Both the position numbers and the translations under genes were made by a program. This document shows, in pieces, positions 43,713-52,372 of a DNA stretch of 64,000 nucleotides. The notes below the pieces were generated by a model. That model searched no databases and was not told the origin of the DNA. It worked only from the letters and a program-made list of their open reading frames with translations. Positions within the stretch are counted from its first letter, which is position 1; each line of letters begins with the position of its first letter. Source of the DNA: Streptomyces barringtoniae (GTDB taxonomy: Bacteria; Actinomycetota; Actinomycetes; Streptomycetales; Streptomycetaceae); assembly GCF_020819595.1 (NCBI RefSeq), contig NZ_JAJHNP010000017.1, forward strand, positions 124,001 through 188,000. Direction: 5' to 3'.

Positions 43713-45011
43713 GTGAAGACCAGAACAGCCAGAGCCCTTCGGTGCTCGGCCGCGCTCGCCGCCGCCGGACTCCTCCTCGCCGCCTGCGGCTCGTCCGACG
43801 ACGGCGGTTCCGCCGGGCAGTCCGGGACCACGTCGTTCACCGGCCGCGGTCCCATCACCTACGTGGCCGGAAAGGACACCACCGGCGCCGTACAGCCGGT
43901 CCTCGACCGCTGGAACAAGCTGCACCCGAAGGAGAAGGTCACCTTCATCCAGCTGCCGACGGACGCGGACGCGCAGCGCCAGCAGATGATCCAGAACGCC
44001 GAGACGAAGTCCGACGCCTACACGGTGCTCTCCCTGGACGTCGTGTGGACGTCGGAGTTCGCCGCGCACCAGTGGATCGACAGGCTCCCCGAACAGCAGT
44101 TCCCCCTGGGGAAGATGCTGAAGCCGGTGGTGGAGACGGCGAGGTACCGCGGCGGCCTGTACGCGGCCCCGGCCAGCTCGGACGGCGGCCTGCTGTACTA
44201 CCGCAGCGACCTGCTGAAGCAGGCCGGAGTCACCAGGCCCCCGGCCACCTGGGCCGAGATGAAGGCCGACTGCGCCAAGGTGAAGAAGCTGCCCGCGGCC
44301 AAGGGCGTGTCCTGCTACGCCGGGCAGTTCCAGAAGTACGAGGGCCTGACGGTGAACTTCTCCGAGGCCGTGAACTCCGCGGGCGGTGTCGTGACCGACG
44401 CCAACGGCAAGCCCGACGTGGACACCCCCGCGGCGAAGAAGGGCCTGGACTTCCTCGCCGGCTCCTTCAAGGACGGGACGATCCCCAAGGAGGCCATCAC
44501 CTACCAGGAGGAGGACGGCCGCCAGGCGTTCCAGGCCGGCAAGCTGGTCTTCCTGCGCAACTGGCCGTACATGTACGCGCTCGCCGGCAAGAGCAAGCTG
44601 GCCGGCAGTTACGCCGTCGCGCCGCTGCCCGGTCTGAACGGTCCCGGCTCCTCCAGCCTGGGCGGCCACAACCTGGCCCTGTCGTCCTTCGCGAAGAACA
44701 AGGCGACGGCACTGGACTTCATGAAGTTCTTCAGCGGCGAGGACACCGCGCGGACCTTCCTGGAGAAGGCCTCCCTCGCCCCGCCGTACACCGGCCTGTA
44801 CGACGACACGTCACTGGCCCGGCAGTACCCGTACCTCCCGGTCCTCAAGCAGTCGATCCTGCGCGCCGTACCGCGCCCGCGGGTGGTGAGCTACGGCGAT
44901 GTGACCTCGGCCGTCCAGCAGGAGGCGTACGCCGCGCTGACCGGCACCAAGAGCAGCGCACAGGCGCTGAAGGACCTGCAGCGGGAGCTGCAGAAGTCCA
45001 CGGCGCAGTGA
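43713..45011 (+). CDS. ABC transporter sugar-binding lipoprotein
   Basis: 432 residues. A signal peptide ends in the lipobox LLAAC (Cys24), so the mature protein is lipid-anchored outside the membrane. The body is a cluster-B/MalE-like solute-binding protein (WAEMKADCAKVKKLP, then the VTYQEEDGRQAF-like hinge and a C-terminal helix pair). GTG 43713 follows AGGAGAG. It captures an oligosaccharide for the two permeases. First gene of a four-gene operon with a GH13 enzyme. Confidence 0.94.
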   Translation: MKTRTARALRCSAALAAAGLLLAACGSSDDGGSAGQSGTTSFTGRGPITYVAGKDTTGAVQPVLDRWNKLHPKEKVTFIQLPTDADAQRQQMIQNAETKSDAYTVLSLDVVWTSEFAAHQWIDRLPEQQFPLGKMLKPVVETARYRGGLYAAPASSDGGLLYYRSDLLKQAGVTRPPATWAEMKADCAKVKKLPAAKGVSCYAGQFQKYEGLTVNFSEAVNSAGGVVTDANGKPDVDTPAAKKGLDFLAGSFKDGTIPKEAITYQEEDGRQAFQAGKLVFLRNWPYMYALAGKSKLAGSYAVAPLPGLNGPGSSSLGGHNLALSSFAKNKATALDFMKFFSGEDTARTFLEKASLAPPYTGLYDDTSLARQYPYLPVLKQSILRAVPRPRVVSYGDVTSAVQQEAYAALTGTKSSAQALKDLQRELQKSTAQ

Positions 45012-45022
45012 GGAGCGGGGCC

Positions 45023-46057
45023 ATGACCGACGTCGAGATCCCGACCGGAACCGCCGCAGCCGAGGCCCGCCGCCCGTCCCGTACACCGGTGAGGGGCCTG
45101 CGCACCCGGTCCCGCGCCACGGCCGGCTCGGGGCGGATGGCGGCCCTGCTGGTCTCCCCGACACTCCTGGTGCTGATGATCGTCGTGCTCTACCCGACGG
45201 TCATGGCACTGCGGGAGTCGTTGTACGGGCCGAAGGGCCTCGACCCGAAGACCGGTTTCATCCGCAGCACCGAGCCGTTCGTCGGGCTGAAGAACTACGC
45301 CGACATCCTCGGCGCCGCCGGGGACCGGTTCTGGAACGCCTTCTGGAACACCACCTTCTTCACCGTCGTCACCGTCGGGCTGGAGACGGTGATCGGCGTG
45401 GCCATGGCCCTGATCATGCACCGGGCGTTCAGCGGCCGGGCCCTGGTCCGGGCGGGCATCCTCGTCCCCTGGGCGGTGCCCACGGCCATCTCCGCCCTGC
45501 TGTGGCGGTGGATCTTCAACAGCGACGGCATCGCCAACGCCCTGATCGGCCACCAGATCCTGTGGACCACCGAGGGCTTCCACGCCAAGGTCGCGGTCAT
45601 CGTCGCGGAGGTGTGGAAGACCGCCCCGTTCATCGGGCTGCTGGTCCTGGCCGGGCTGCAGGTGATCCCGAACGAGGTCTACGAGGCGGCCCGCATCGAC
45701 GGCGCGAGCGCGCTGCGCCGGTTCTGGCACATCACGCTGCCCCTGGTGAAGCCGGCGCTGCTGGTGGCGATGCTGTTCCGCTGCATGGATGCACTGCGGA
45801 TGTTCGACCTGCCGTACATCCTGATCGGCGCGCAGAAGAACTCCGTGGAAACGCTGTCCATGCTGGCCCAGAACGAGGCGTCCAACGTCCGCTTCGGCCC
45901 GGCCTCCGCCTACGCCGTCCTGCTCTTCCTCTACGTCTTCCTGGTCGCGCTCGCCTTCGTACGGCTGCTGGGCGCCGATCTGGTCGGCGGCACCGCAGGC
46001 GGCCGCCGCAAGAGGACCGGGCTCTGGTTCCCGCGCCGCGCGGAGGTGACGGTATGA
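45023..46057 (+). CDS. ABC sugar transporter permease (MalF type)
   Basis: 344 residues. A ~45-residue basic N-terminus is followed by six hydrophobic helices. The EAA loop that contacts the ATPase is EAARIDGASALRRFWHITLPLV near residue 215. Typical MalF-like length without the large periplasmic domain of enterobacteria. ATG 45023 lies 11 bp after the binding-protein stop with AGGAGCGG before it. Its stop overlaps the next permease start by 4 bp. Confidence 0.93.
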   Translation: MTDVEIPTGTAAAEARRPSRTPVRGLRTRSRATAGSGRMAALLVSPTLLVLMIVVLYPTVMALRESLYGPKGLDPKTGFIRSTEPFVGLKNYADILGAAGDRFWNAFWNTTFFTVVTVGLETVIGVAMALIMHRAFSGRALVRAGILVPWAVPTAISALLWRWIFNSDGIANALIGHQILWTTEGFHAKVAVIVAEVWKTAPFIGLLVLAGLQVIPNEVYEAARIDGASALRRFWHITLPLVKPALLVAMLFRCMDALRMFDLPYILIGAQKNSVETLSMLAQNEASNVRFGPASAYAVLLFLYVFLVALAFVRLLGADLVGGTAGGRRKRTGLWFPRRAEVTV

Positions 46058-46905
46058 CAGCCATGACGTCCAGGGGGACCACCGCGAAACGACGCGGCCG
46101 GCTGCTGTACGTGGGGGTCGCCGCGGTGGTGGCCTACTGCCTGGCGCCGTTCTACTGGATGCTGGTCTCCAGCCTGCGCCGCACCTCCGACATCTTCGAC
46201 ACCTCGCTCGTCCCGTCCCCGGTGTCGTTCGAGAACTACCGTTCGCTGTTCGGCGCCTCCCAGGGGTTCACGAGGGCGCTGCTCAACAGCCTCGTCGTCG
46301 CCGGCATCACCACCGTGCTGGCGCTGCTGCTGGCCACGTTCACCGCCTACGCGATGGCGAGGCTGGAGTTCCGTTTCAAGCGGCTGATACTGACCCTCGT
46401 CATCGCCACCTCGATGTTCCCGGTGGTGTCGATCGTGGTCCCGCTGCTGAAGCTGTTCACGGACATCGGCTGGATCAACACCTACCAGGCCATGATCGTG
46501 CCGAGCATGTCCTTCGCGCTGCCGCTGGCGGTGTGGAACCTGACCACGTTCTTCCGGCAGATGCCGGACGAGCTGGAGCACGCCGCCATGGTCGACGGCT
46601 GCACCCGGGGCCAGGCCTTCCGCAAGGTCATCATCCCGCTCGCCGCGCCCGGCATCTTCACCACCGCGATCATCACGTTCATCGCGGCGTGGAACGAGTT
46701 CCTCATCGCCCTGTCGATGACCAACCGGCCGGACATGCAGACCGCACCGGTCGCCATCTCCAAGTTCACCGGCGCCACGACGTACGAGACCCCGTTCGGC
46801 AGCCAGATGGCCGCGGGCGTCCTCGTCACGATCCCGCTGGTGGTCATGGTGCTGCTCTTCCAGCGCCGCATCGTCGCCGGCCTGACGGCCGGTGCCGCGA
46901 AGTAG
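46054..46905 (+). CDS. ABC sugar transporter permease (MalG type)
   Basis: 283 residues with six hydrophobic helices. The EAA loop is EHAAMVDGCTRGQAFRKVIIPLAAPG near residue 175. The ATG overlaps the MalF-type stop (ATGA). No ATP-binding subunit is encoded anywhere in this operon; in Streptomyces the shared ATPase MsiK energises many such importers, so that is the likely partner. Confidence 0.93.
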   Translation: MTAMTSRGTTAKRRGRLLYVGVAAVVAYCLAPFYWMLVSSLRRTSDIFDTSLVPSPVSFENYRSLFGASQGFTRALLNSLVVAGITTVLALLLATFTAYAMARLEFRFKRLILTLVIATSMFPVVSIVVPLLKLFTDIGWINTYQAMIVPSMSFALPLAVWNLTTFFRQMPDELEHAAMVDGCTRGQAFRKVIIPLAAPGIFTTAIITFIAAWNEFLIALSMTNRPDMQTAPVAISKFTGATTYETPFGSQMAAGVLVTIPLVVMVLLFQRRIVAGLTAGAAK

Positions 46906-46929
46906 ACCCTCCCACCGAGAAGGAACAGC

Positions 46930-48567
46930 ATGCCCGGTACCGCACCCTGGTGGCGCAGCGCCGTCATCTACCAGGTCTACATCCGCAGCTTCGCCGACGG
47001 CAACGGTGACGGCATCGGCGACATCGCCGGCATCCGCTCCCGCCTGCCGTACCTGAAGTCGCTGGGCGTCGACGCCCTGTGGATCAACCCGTGGTACAAG
47101 TCGCCCATGGCGGACCACGGTTACGACGTGGCCGACTACCGCGCGATCGACCCGCTGTTCGGCACCGTGGCCGAGGCCGAGCAGCTCATAGAGGAGGCCC
47201 ACGGGCACGGGATCCGCATCATCCCCGACATGGTGCCCAACCACACCTCCGACCGGCACGCCTGGTTCCAGGCGGCGCTCGCGGCCGGACCGGGCAGCCC
47301 GGAGCGCGAACGGTACGTCTTCCGGCCCGGCCGCGGCCCCGACGGCGCCCTGCCGCCCAACGACTGGGTCTCCTCCTTCGGCGGCCCGGCCTGGACCAGG
47401 CTGCCCGACGGGGAGTGGTACCTGCACCTCTTCGCCCCCCAGCAGCCCGACCTGAACTGGCAACACCCCGAGGTGCGGGCCGAGTTCGAGTCGGTCCTGC
47501 GGTTCTGGTTCGCCCGGGGCGTGGACGGCTTCCGCATCGACGTGGCGCACGGCCTGATCAAGCACCCCGAACTGCCCGACCTGCCACCGCGTCCGGCCGG
47601 GGTCGGCCGGCGCCGGCAGCACCTCGACCACCCCCACTGGGACCGCGACGAGGTCCACGAGATCTACCGCGCCTGGCGCAAGGTGGCCGACGAGTTCCCC
47701 GGCGACCGGTGCTTCGTCGCCGAGGCCTGGGCGGACACCCCCGAGCGGCTGGCCGCCTACGTCCGCGCGGACGGCCTGCACACCGCGTTCAACTTCGACT
47801 TCCTGATGTCCCGTTGGGACCCGAAGGACCTGCGCGCGGTCATCGACGACTCCCTCGCCATGCTCGGCGCGGTCGGCGCGCCCGCCACCTGGGTGCTCTC
47901 CAACCACGACGTCATGCGCCACGTCAGCCGCTACGGCCGCAGCGCGGCCCGGCGCTGGGTGGCCAACGAGCGCTACGAACCCGAAGGCCCCCTCGACCTC
48001 GAACTGGGCACCCGGCGCGCCCGTGCGGCCGCCCTGCTGATGCTCGCCCTGCCCGGCGGCGCCTACGTCTACCAGGGCGAGGAACTCGGCCTGCCCGAGG
48101 TCGAGGACCTCCCCGACTCCGTCCTCCAGGACCCCGTCTGGGAACGCTCCGGCCACACCGACCGCGGCCGCGACGGCTGCCGGGTGCCGATCCCCTGGTC
48201 CGGGCGGACGGCACCGTACGGCTTCAGTCCCGAGGACGCCTCCGCCGCGCCCTGGCTGCCGCAGCCCGCGGACTGGGCCGCGCGCACCGTCGAGGCGCAG
48301 AGCGGCGACCCGACCTCCATGCTGGAGCTCTACCGCACCGCCCTGCGCCGGCGCCGCGAGCACCCCGCCCTCGGCGACGGCACCCTCACCTGGCTGGACG
48401 CCCCGGCGGGAGTCCTCGCCTTCCGCCGCGACCCCGGCTTCGTCTGCGTGGTCAACCTCTCCGCCGAGCCTTACCCGCTGCCCGCCCACACCGAGATCCT
48501 GCTGTCCGGCGAACCCGTCGAGGACGGCTTGCTGGGCCCGGACCAGGCGGTGTGGCTGGCGGTGTAG
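46930..48567 (+). CDS. GH13 alpha-glucosidase, intracellular
   Basis: 545 residues, with no signal peptide, so it acts on imported sugar. The GH13 barrel shows YQVYIRSFADGNGDGIGD, a DMVPNHTS region, GFRIDVAHG with the nucleophile Asp204, FVAEAW with the acid/base Glu265, and SNHDVMR with Asp327. The pattern fits oligo-1,6-glucosidase / alpha-glucosidase subfamilies. It begins 24 bp after the MalG-type gene, giving the operon binding protein, permeases and hydrolase. The product would be glucose from alpha-glucosides. Confidence 0.93.
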   Translation: MPGTAPWWRSAVIYQVYIRSFADGNGDGIGDIAGIRSRLPYLKSLGVDALWINPWYKSPMADHGYDVADYRAIDPLFGTVAEAEQLIEEAHGHGIRIIPDMVPNHTSDRHAWFQAALAAGPGSPERERYVFRPGRGPDGALPPNDWVSSFGGPAWTRLPDGEWYLHLFAPQQPDLNWQHPEVRAEFESVLRFWFARGVDGFRIDVAHGLIKHPELPDLPPRPAGVGRRRQHLDHPHWDRDEVHEIYRAWRKVADEFPGDRCFVAEAWADTPERLAAYVRADGLHTAFNFDFLMSRWDPKDLRAVIDDSLAMLGAVGAPATWVLSNHDVMRHVSRYGRSAARRWVANERYEPEGPLDLELGTRRARAAALLMLALPGGAYVYQGEELGLPEVEDLPDSVLQDPVWERSGHTDRGRDGCRVPIPWSGRTAPYGFSPEDASAAPWLPQPADWAARTVEAQSGDPTSMLELYRTALRRRREHPALGDGTLTWLDAPAGVLAFRRDPGFVCVVNLSAEPYPLPAHTEILLSGEPVEDGLLGPDQAVWLAV

Positions 48568-48592
48568 GGCCGCTCCGTTCTCCGAAGGCGCG

Positions 48593-49041
48593 TCAGTGTG
48601 CGTCGCAGACGCCCTGATGGTGGCCGAGTGCGGTGTCGCGGACCTTCTGGTCGCTCCACGAGGCGAACCGTCGGCGATCGAGCCGCTCGGGCTCCACGAG
48701 TAGGTCGCCGGTCTTCAGAAGCATGTTCGCGAGCTGGCGGCCGACGCCGCCCGCGTGCGTGACCCAGGCCTCGGCGCACCACAGGCCCTCCACCCCGGTC
48801 GGCCCGACCAGCGGGAGTTCGTCCGGGGTCAGCGCGAACACGCCGTTGAGCCGCCGCCCCAGCGGCGCCGACCGGAAGGCCGGCACGAGGGGGGCGGCTT
48901 CACGGAGGGCGGCACCGAAGCCGGTCTCCCGGAAGGGGGGTTCGGCGGAGGCGAGCGCGGCTGACGGGTCCAGCGGGAGCGGTGCACGCCCACGACTCGC
49001 CCGTCCTGCATCTCCAGCGCGCGCACGGGCGTGCCGAAAAG
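48593..49041 (-). pseudogene. Remnant of an FAD-dependent (DAO/dimethylglycine-dehydrogenase-like) oxidoreductase
   Basis: Two frames each carry pieces of one family. One reads PVRALEMQDGRVVGV (about 48985-49035), as in the middle of FAD dehydrogenases. A second frame reads LNGVFALTPDELPLVGP and AEAWVTHAGGVGRQLANML (about 48710-48860), the conserved C-terminal part of the FAD domain. Between and after them the frame is shifted, and the N-terminal dinucleotide fold and folate domains are missing. The gene is therefore truncated at both ends and frameshifted. Its neighbours are intact. Confidence 0.72.
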
Positions 49042-49149
49042 ACCGCACCCGGTCCGTCATGGACGCCGTGTTCGGCGGCCTGCGGACCGGGTGCGGACAG
49101 GGAGGCGCTGCGATCAAAGAAACCGCAGGTCAGAAGGCGTAGGAAAAGA

Positions 49150-49545
49150 TCAGGCCTTCTTGGTCTCCCAGAAGATCTTGTCGATCTGGGCGATGTAGTC
49201 CAGCGCCTTCTGGCCCGTCGCCGGGTCGGTGGACGCCTTGGCGGCCGAGAGGGCCTTCAGGGTGTCGTTGACCAGCTGGTGCAGCTCCGGGTACTTCTCG
49301 AAGTGCGGGGCCTTGAAGTAGTCGCTCCAGAGCACGGAGACGTGGTGCTTGGCGAGCTCCGCGCGCTGCTCCTTGATGACGGTGGCACGCGCCTGGTAGT
49401 GGGGGTCGTCGTTGCCGGCCATCTTCTCCTGGACGGCCTTCACCGACTCCGCCTCGATGCGGGCCTGGGCCGGGTCGTACACGCCGCAGGGCAGGTCGCA
49501 GTGGGCGCTGACCTTGACCTTGGGGGCAAACAGGCGGGAAAGCAT
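49150..49545 (-). CDS. sodN: Nickel-containing superoxide dismutase precursor
   Basis: 131 residues. A 14-residue leader (MLSRLFAPKVKVSA) is removed to expose HCDLPCGVYDP, in which the new N-terminal His1, Cys2 and Cys6 form the nickel hook. The rest is the four-helix bundle. The mature enzyme is cytoplasmic or extracellular in Streptomyces and depends on nickel. A long inverted repeat lies just upstream. The maturation protease gene is divergent, 146 bp away. Confidence 0.97.
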   Translation of the reverse strand: MLSRLFAPKVKVSAHCDLPCGVYDPAQARIEAESVKAVQEKMAGNDDPHYQARATVIKEQRAELAKHHVSVLWSDYFKAPHFEKYPELHQLVNDTLKALSAAKASTDPATGQKALDYIAQIDKIFWETKKA

Positions 49546-49690
49546 GGAGCATTCCTTCCTCGTGATCGTCTTCTCAGGTGCGACATTACTCCCTGAGGAA
49601 GGCGATTTCTCGGGTGCCCCCTAGGGCTTAGGACAAAAGTCCAGGGTCAGACTGAGACTGGTGGAGGAACGGACCGGGGAGGTGCCGGGG

Positions 49691-50125
49691 ATGCCGGAGC
49701 TGTCGCAGGAGACCGAGCGGGGGAGGACCGTGGCGCCGTTCGGGGTGGCGGAAGTGACCGGGCCGTCCATGGTGCCCACGCTCCGTCACGGGGACCTGCT
49801 GCTCGTGCAGTACGGCGCGTCGGTCAGGGCGGGGGACGTCGTGGTCCTGCGGCATCCGTTCCAGCAGGACCTGCTCGTCGTCAAGCGGGCCGTGGAGCGC
49901 CGCGAGGGCGGCTGGTGGGTGCTCGGGGACAACCCGTACGCGGGCGGGGACAGCACGGACTACGGCGTCGTACCCGACGAGCTCGTCCTCGGGCGCGCGC
50001 GCTTCCGGTACCGGCCGCGGCCCGCCGGTCAGCGCTCGCCGCTGGCGCTGGTGCGCTGGGCGCTCTCGGCGGCGAGGCCGCTGCTGCCCGACCGGTCGGC
50101 CTCCAGGCGCTTGCGGGCCCGGTAG
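49691..50125 (+). CDS. sodX: Nickel SOD maturation protease SodX (S26 signal-peptidase-like)
   Basis: 144 residues. The S26 serine is in TGPSMVPTLRHGD (about residue 26-27) and the general-base lysine is in LLVVKRAV near residue 62. No membrane anchor is seen, which fits processing of SodN in the cytoplasm. GDNPYAGGDSTDYG is the conserved second box. I choose ATG 49691 because GGGGAGG lies 8 nt upstream; a GTG at 49661 has no site. The last 97 bp overlap the convergent CGNR gene. Confidence 0.93.
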   Translation: MPELSQETERGRTVAPFGVAEVTGPSMVPTLRHGDLLLVQYGASVRAGDVVVLRHPFQQDLLVVKRAVERREGGWWVLGDNPYAGGDSTDYGVVPDELVLGRARFRYRPRPAGQRSPLALVRWALSAARPLLPDRSASRRLRAR

Positions 50126-50655
50126 GCGGCCACGTTCGCGCGGGTCGCGCAGCGGTCGGAGCAGTAGCGCCGGGAGCGGTTGGTGGAGGTGTCGAGGTAG
50201 GCGTTGCGGCAGGGGGCCGCCTCGCACAGGCCGAGGCGGTCGACGCCGTACTCGGTGAGGTGGAAGGCCAGGCCCATCGCGGCGATCGCCGCGTAGCCCG
50301 CAGTGGCGTTCGACGGGTGGTCGGCCAGGTGCATGTGCCACAGCGGGCGGCCGTCCTCGTCCCGGTGGTCGTGGCCCGAGATCTGCGGCGACACCGGGAA
50401 CTCCAGCAGGAGTGAGTTCAGGAGGTCGACGGCCAGCGTCTCGTCGCCCTCGTCCGCCGCTTCGAAGACGGCGCGCAGACGGGCGCGCACCGAGCGGAAG
50501 CGCGTGACGTCGGCGTCGGTGGCGCGGCGGGCCGCCGACATGTCACCGAACAGGTCGCGGACGGCCTCGACCGAGGTCAGCGAGTCCTTGCCCCGGGCCG
50601 GTTCCTCGCTGTTGACGAGACGGACGGCGTAATCCGAGTAATAGGCCAGTTCCAC
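50029..50655 (-). CDS. CGNR zinc-finger transcription factor-like protein
   Basis: 208 residues. The N-terminal domain (about 1-140) is the ABATE-like stress-sensor domain, and the C-terminal zinc finger CEAAPCRNAYLDTS with RRYCSDRCATRANV is the CGNR motif. Such proteins are predicted ligand-dependent regulators. GTG 50655 follows AAGGA. The 3' end overlaps sodX by 97 bp in convergent orientation, with both frames well conserved in family terms. Confidence 0.9.
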   Translation of the reverse strand: MELAYYSDYAVRLVNSEEPARGKDSLTSVEAVRDLFGDMSAARRATDADVTRFRSVRARLRAVFEAADEGDETLAVDLLNSLLLEFPVSPQISGHDHRDEDGRPLWHMHLADHPSNATAGYAAIAAMGLAFHLTEYGVDRLGLCEAAPCRNAYLDTSTNRSRRYCSDRCATRANVAAYRARKRLEADRSGSSGLAAESAQRTSASGER

Positions 50656-50752
50656 TTGTAGTCCTTACGGGGGCGCTTTATGGTCGTGTCTGCGGTCGGG
50701 TAACAGCCGGTCGTGCTTCCAGGGTATTACGCAGACAAGGGGGACAGACATC

Positions 50753-51511
50753 ATGACGATGAGCACGGGCACCGACTGGGCCGCCTGGCAGGAGAGCTGG
50801 GACCGGCAGCAGGAGTGGTACATGCCGGACCGGGAGGAGCGGTTCCGGATCATGCTCGACATGGTCGAGGCGCTGGTCGGCACGGCGCCGCGCGTCCTCG
50901 ACCTCGCCTGCGGCACCGGCAGCATCACCGCCCGGCTGCTGCAGCGCTTCCCGGAGGCCACCAGCACCGGCGTCGACCTCGACCCGGCCCTGCTCGCCAT
51001 CGCCCGCGGCACCTTCGACGGCGAGGAGCGGGTCTCCTTCGTCACCGCCGACCTCAAGGACCGCGACTGGCCGGCGAAGCTGCCGTACGACTCCTACGAC
51101 GCCGTCCTGACCGCCACGGCCCTGCACTGGCTGCACAGCGAACCCCTCGCGGCCCTCTACGGTCAGGTCGCGGAGCTGGTCCGCGACGGCGGTGTCTTCA
51201 TGAACGCGGACCACATGATCGACGACAGCACGCCCCGGATCAACGCGGCCGAGCGCGCCCAGCGGCACGCCCGCATGGATCAGGCCAAACGCGACGGTGC
51301 CCTGGACTGGGCCGAATGGTGGCAGCTCGCGGCGCAGGACCCCGTCCTCGCCGAGCCCACCGCCCGCCGCTTCGAGATCTACGGCGAGCACGCCGACGGG
51401 GACACGCCCTCGGCCGCCTGGCACGCGCGCACGCTGCTGGCGCGCGGCTTCACCGAGGCCCGGCCGGTGTGGTGCTCGCCGTCGGACACGCTGCTGCTCG
51501 CCGTCAAGTAG
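50753..51511 (+). CDS. Class I SAM-dependent methyltransferase
   Basis: 252 residues. Motif I VLDLACGTGSITARLL begins near residue 49, the acidic motif II is GVDLDPALL, and motif IV is YDAVLTATALHWLH, where a Trp-Leu-His follows the usual pattern of UbiE/Tam-type enzymes. The substrate is unknown; small-molecule carboxyl or trans-aconitate-like methylation is possible. GGGGGAC precedes ATG 50753. Convergent with the amino-acid ABC operon across a strong terminator. Confidence 0.9.
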   Translation: MTMSTGTDWAAWQESWDRQQEWYMPDREERFRIMLDMVEALVGTAPRVLDLACGTGSITARLLQRFPEATSTGVDLDPALLAIARGTFDGEERVSFVTADLKDRDWPAKLPYDSYDAVLTATALHWLHSEPLAALYGQVAELVRDGGVFMNADHMIDDSTPRINAAERAQRHARMDQAKRDGALDWAEWWQLAAQDPVLAEPTARRFEIYGEHADGDTPSAAWHARTLLARGFTEARPVWCSPSDTLLLAVK

Positions 51512-51524
51512 GCGGGCATGTGCG

Positions 51525-51554
51525 AGGGGCGGTACGGGAGTCCGTACCGCCCCT
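51525..51554. terminator. Bidirectional terminator
   Basis: A perfect 13-bp stem AGGGGCGGTACGG/CCGTACCGCCCCT with a GAGT tetraloop sits between the convergent methyltransferase and ABC ATPase genes, 14 bp and 12 bp from their stops. Confidence 0.93.
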
Positions 51555-51565
51555 TCCCGGCGCGG

Positions 51566-52372
51566 TCAGAGAACCTTCGACAGGAACGACTGCGTCCGCT
51601 CGTGCTGAGGGTTCGTCAGGACGTCGCGCGGATGGCCCGATTCGACCACCACGCCCTCGTCCATGAACACCAGACTGTCGCCCACCTCGCGGGCGAAGCC
51701 CATCTCGTGGGTGACGACTACCATGGTCATGCCGGACTCGGCGAGGTCCCGCATGACGTCCAGGACGTCACCGACGAGCTCCGGGTCCAGGGCCGAGGTC
51801 GGCTCGTCGAACAGCATCAGCTTCGGGTCCATCGCCAGGGCCCGGGCGATCGCCACCCGCTGCTGCTGGCCGCCGGAGAGCTGCGAGGGGTAGTGCCCGG
51901 CCCGGTCGGCCAGACCCACGCGCTCCAGCAGCTGCATGGCCCGCTCCCGGGCCTGCGCCTTGTTCACGCCCTTGACCTGCACCGGCGCCTCCATGACGTT
52001 CTCCAGCGCCGTCATGTGCGGGAACAGGTTGAAGCGCTGGAAGACCATGCCGATGTCCCGGCGCTTCATGGCGACCTCGCGGTCGCGCAGTTCGTACAGC
52101 TTGTCGCCCTGCTGGCGGTAGCCGACCAGCTCGCCGTCGACGTACAGCCGGCCGGCGTTGATCTTCTCCAGGTGGTTGATGCACCGCAGGAACGTCGACT
52201 TGCCGGAGCCGGAGGGGCCGATCAGGCAGAACACCTCGCCCGGCCTCACCTCCAGGTCGATGCCCTTGAGCACCTCGACATGGCCGAAGGACTTGTGCAC
52301 GCCCTGCGCCCTGACCATGGGGACCGCGCCCCGGGGCGGGGTGTCCTGCGTCTTGCTCAGCTTGCCGGTCAT
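51566..52372 (-). CDS. Amino-acid ABC transporter ATP-binding protein (GlnQ type)
   Basis: 268 residues. Walker A GPSGSGKST near residue 53, LSGGQQQR signature near residue 165, Walker B LMLFDEPTSALDP, and the H-loop VVTHEMGFAREV are all intact. This is the polar amino acid transporter ATPase group (HisP/GlnQ). ATG 52372 overlaps the permease stop by 4 bp. It energises import with the permease and binding protein of the same operon; the specific amino acid cannot be read. Confidence 0.94.
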   Translation of the reverse strand: MTGKLSKTQDTPPRGAVPMVRAQGVHKSFGHVEVLKGIDLEVRPGEVFCLIGPSGSGKSTFLRCINHLEKINAGRLYVDGELVGYRQQGDKLYELRDREVAMKRRDIGMVFQRFNLFPHMTALENVMEAPVQVKGVNKAQARERAMQLLERVGLADRAGHYPSQLSGGQQQRVAIARALAMDPKLMLFDEPTSALDPELVGDVLDVMRDLAESGMTMVVVTHEMGFAREVGDSLVFMDEGVVVESGHPRDVLTNPQHERTQSFLSKVL

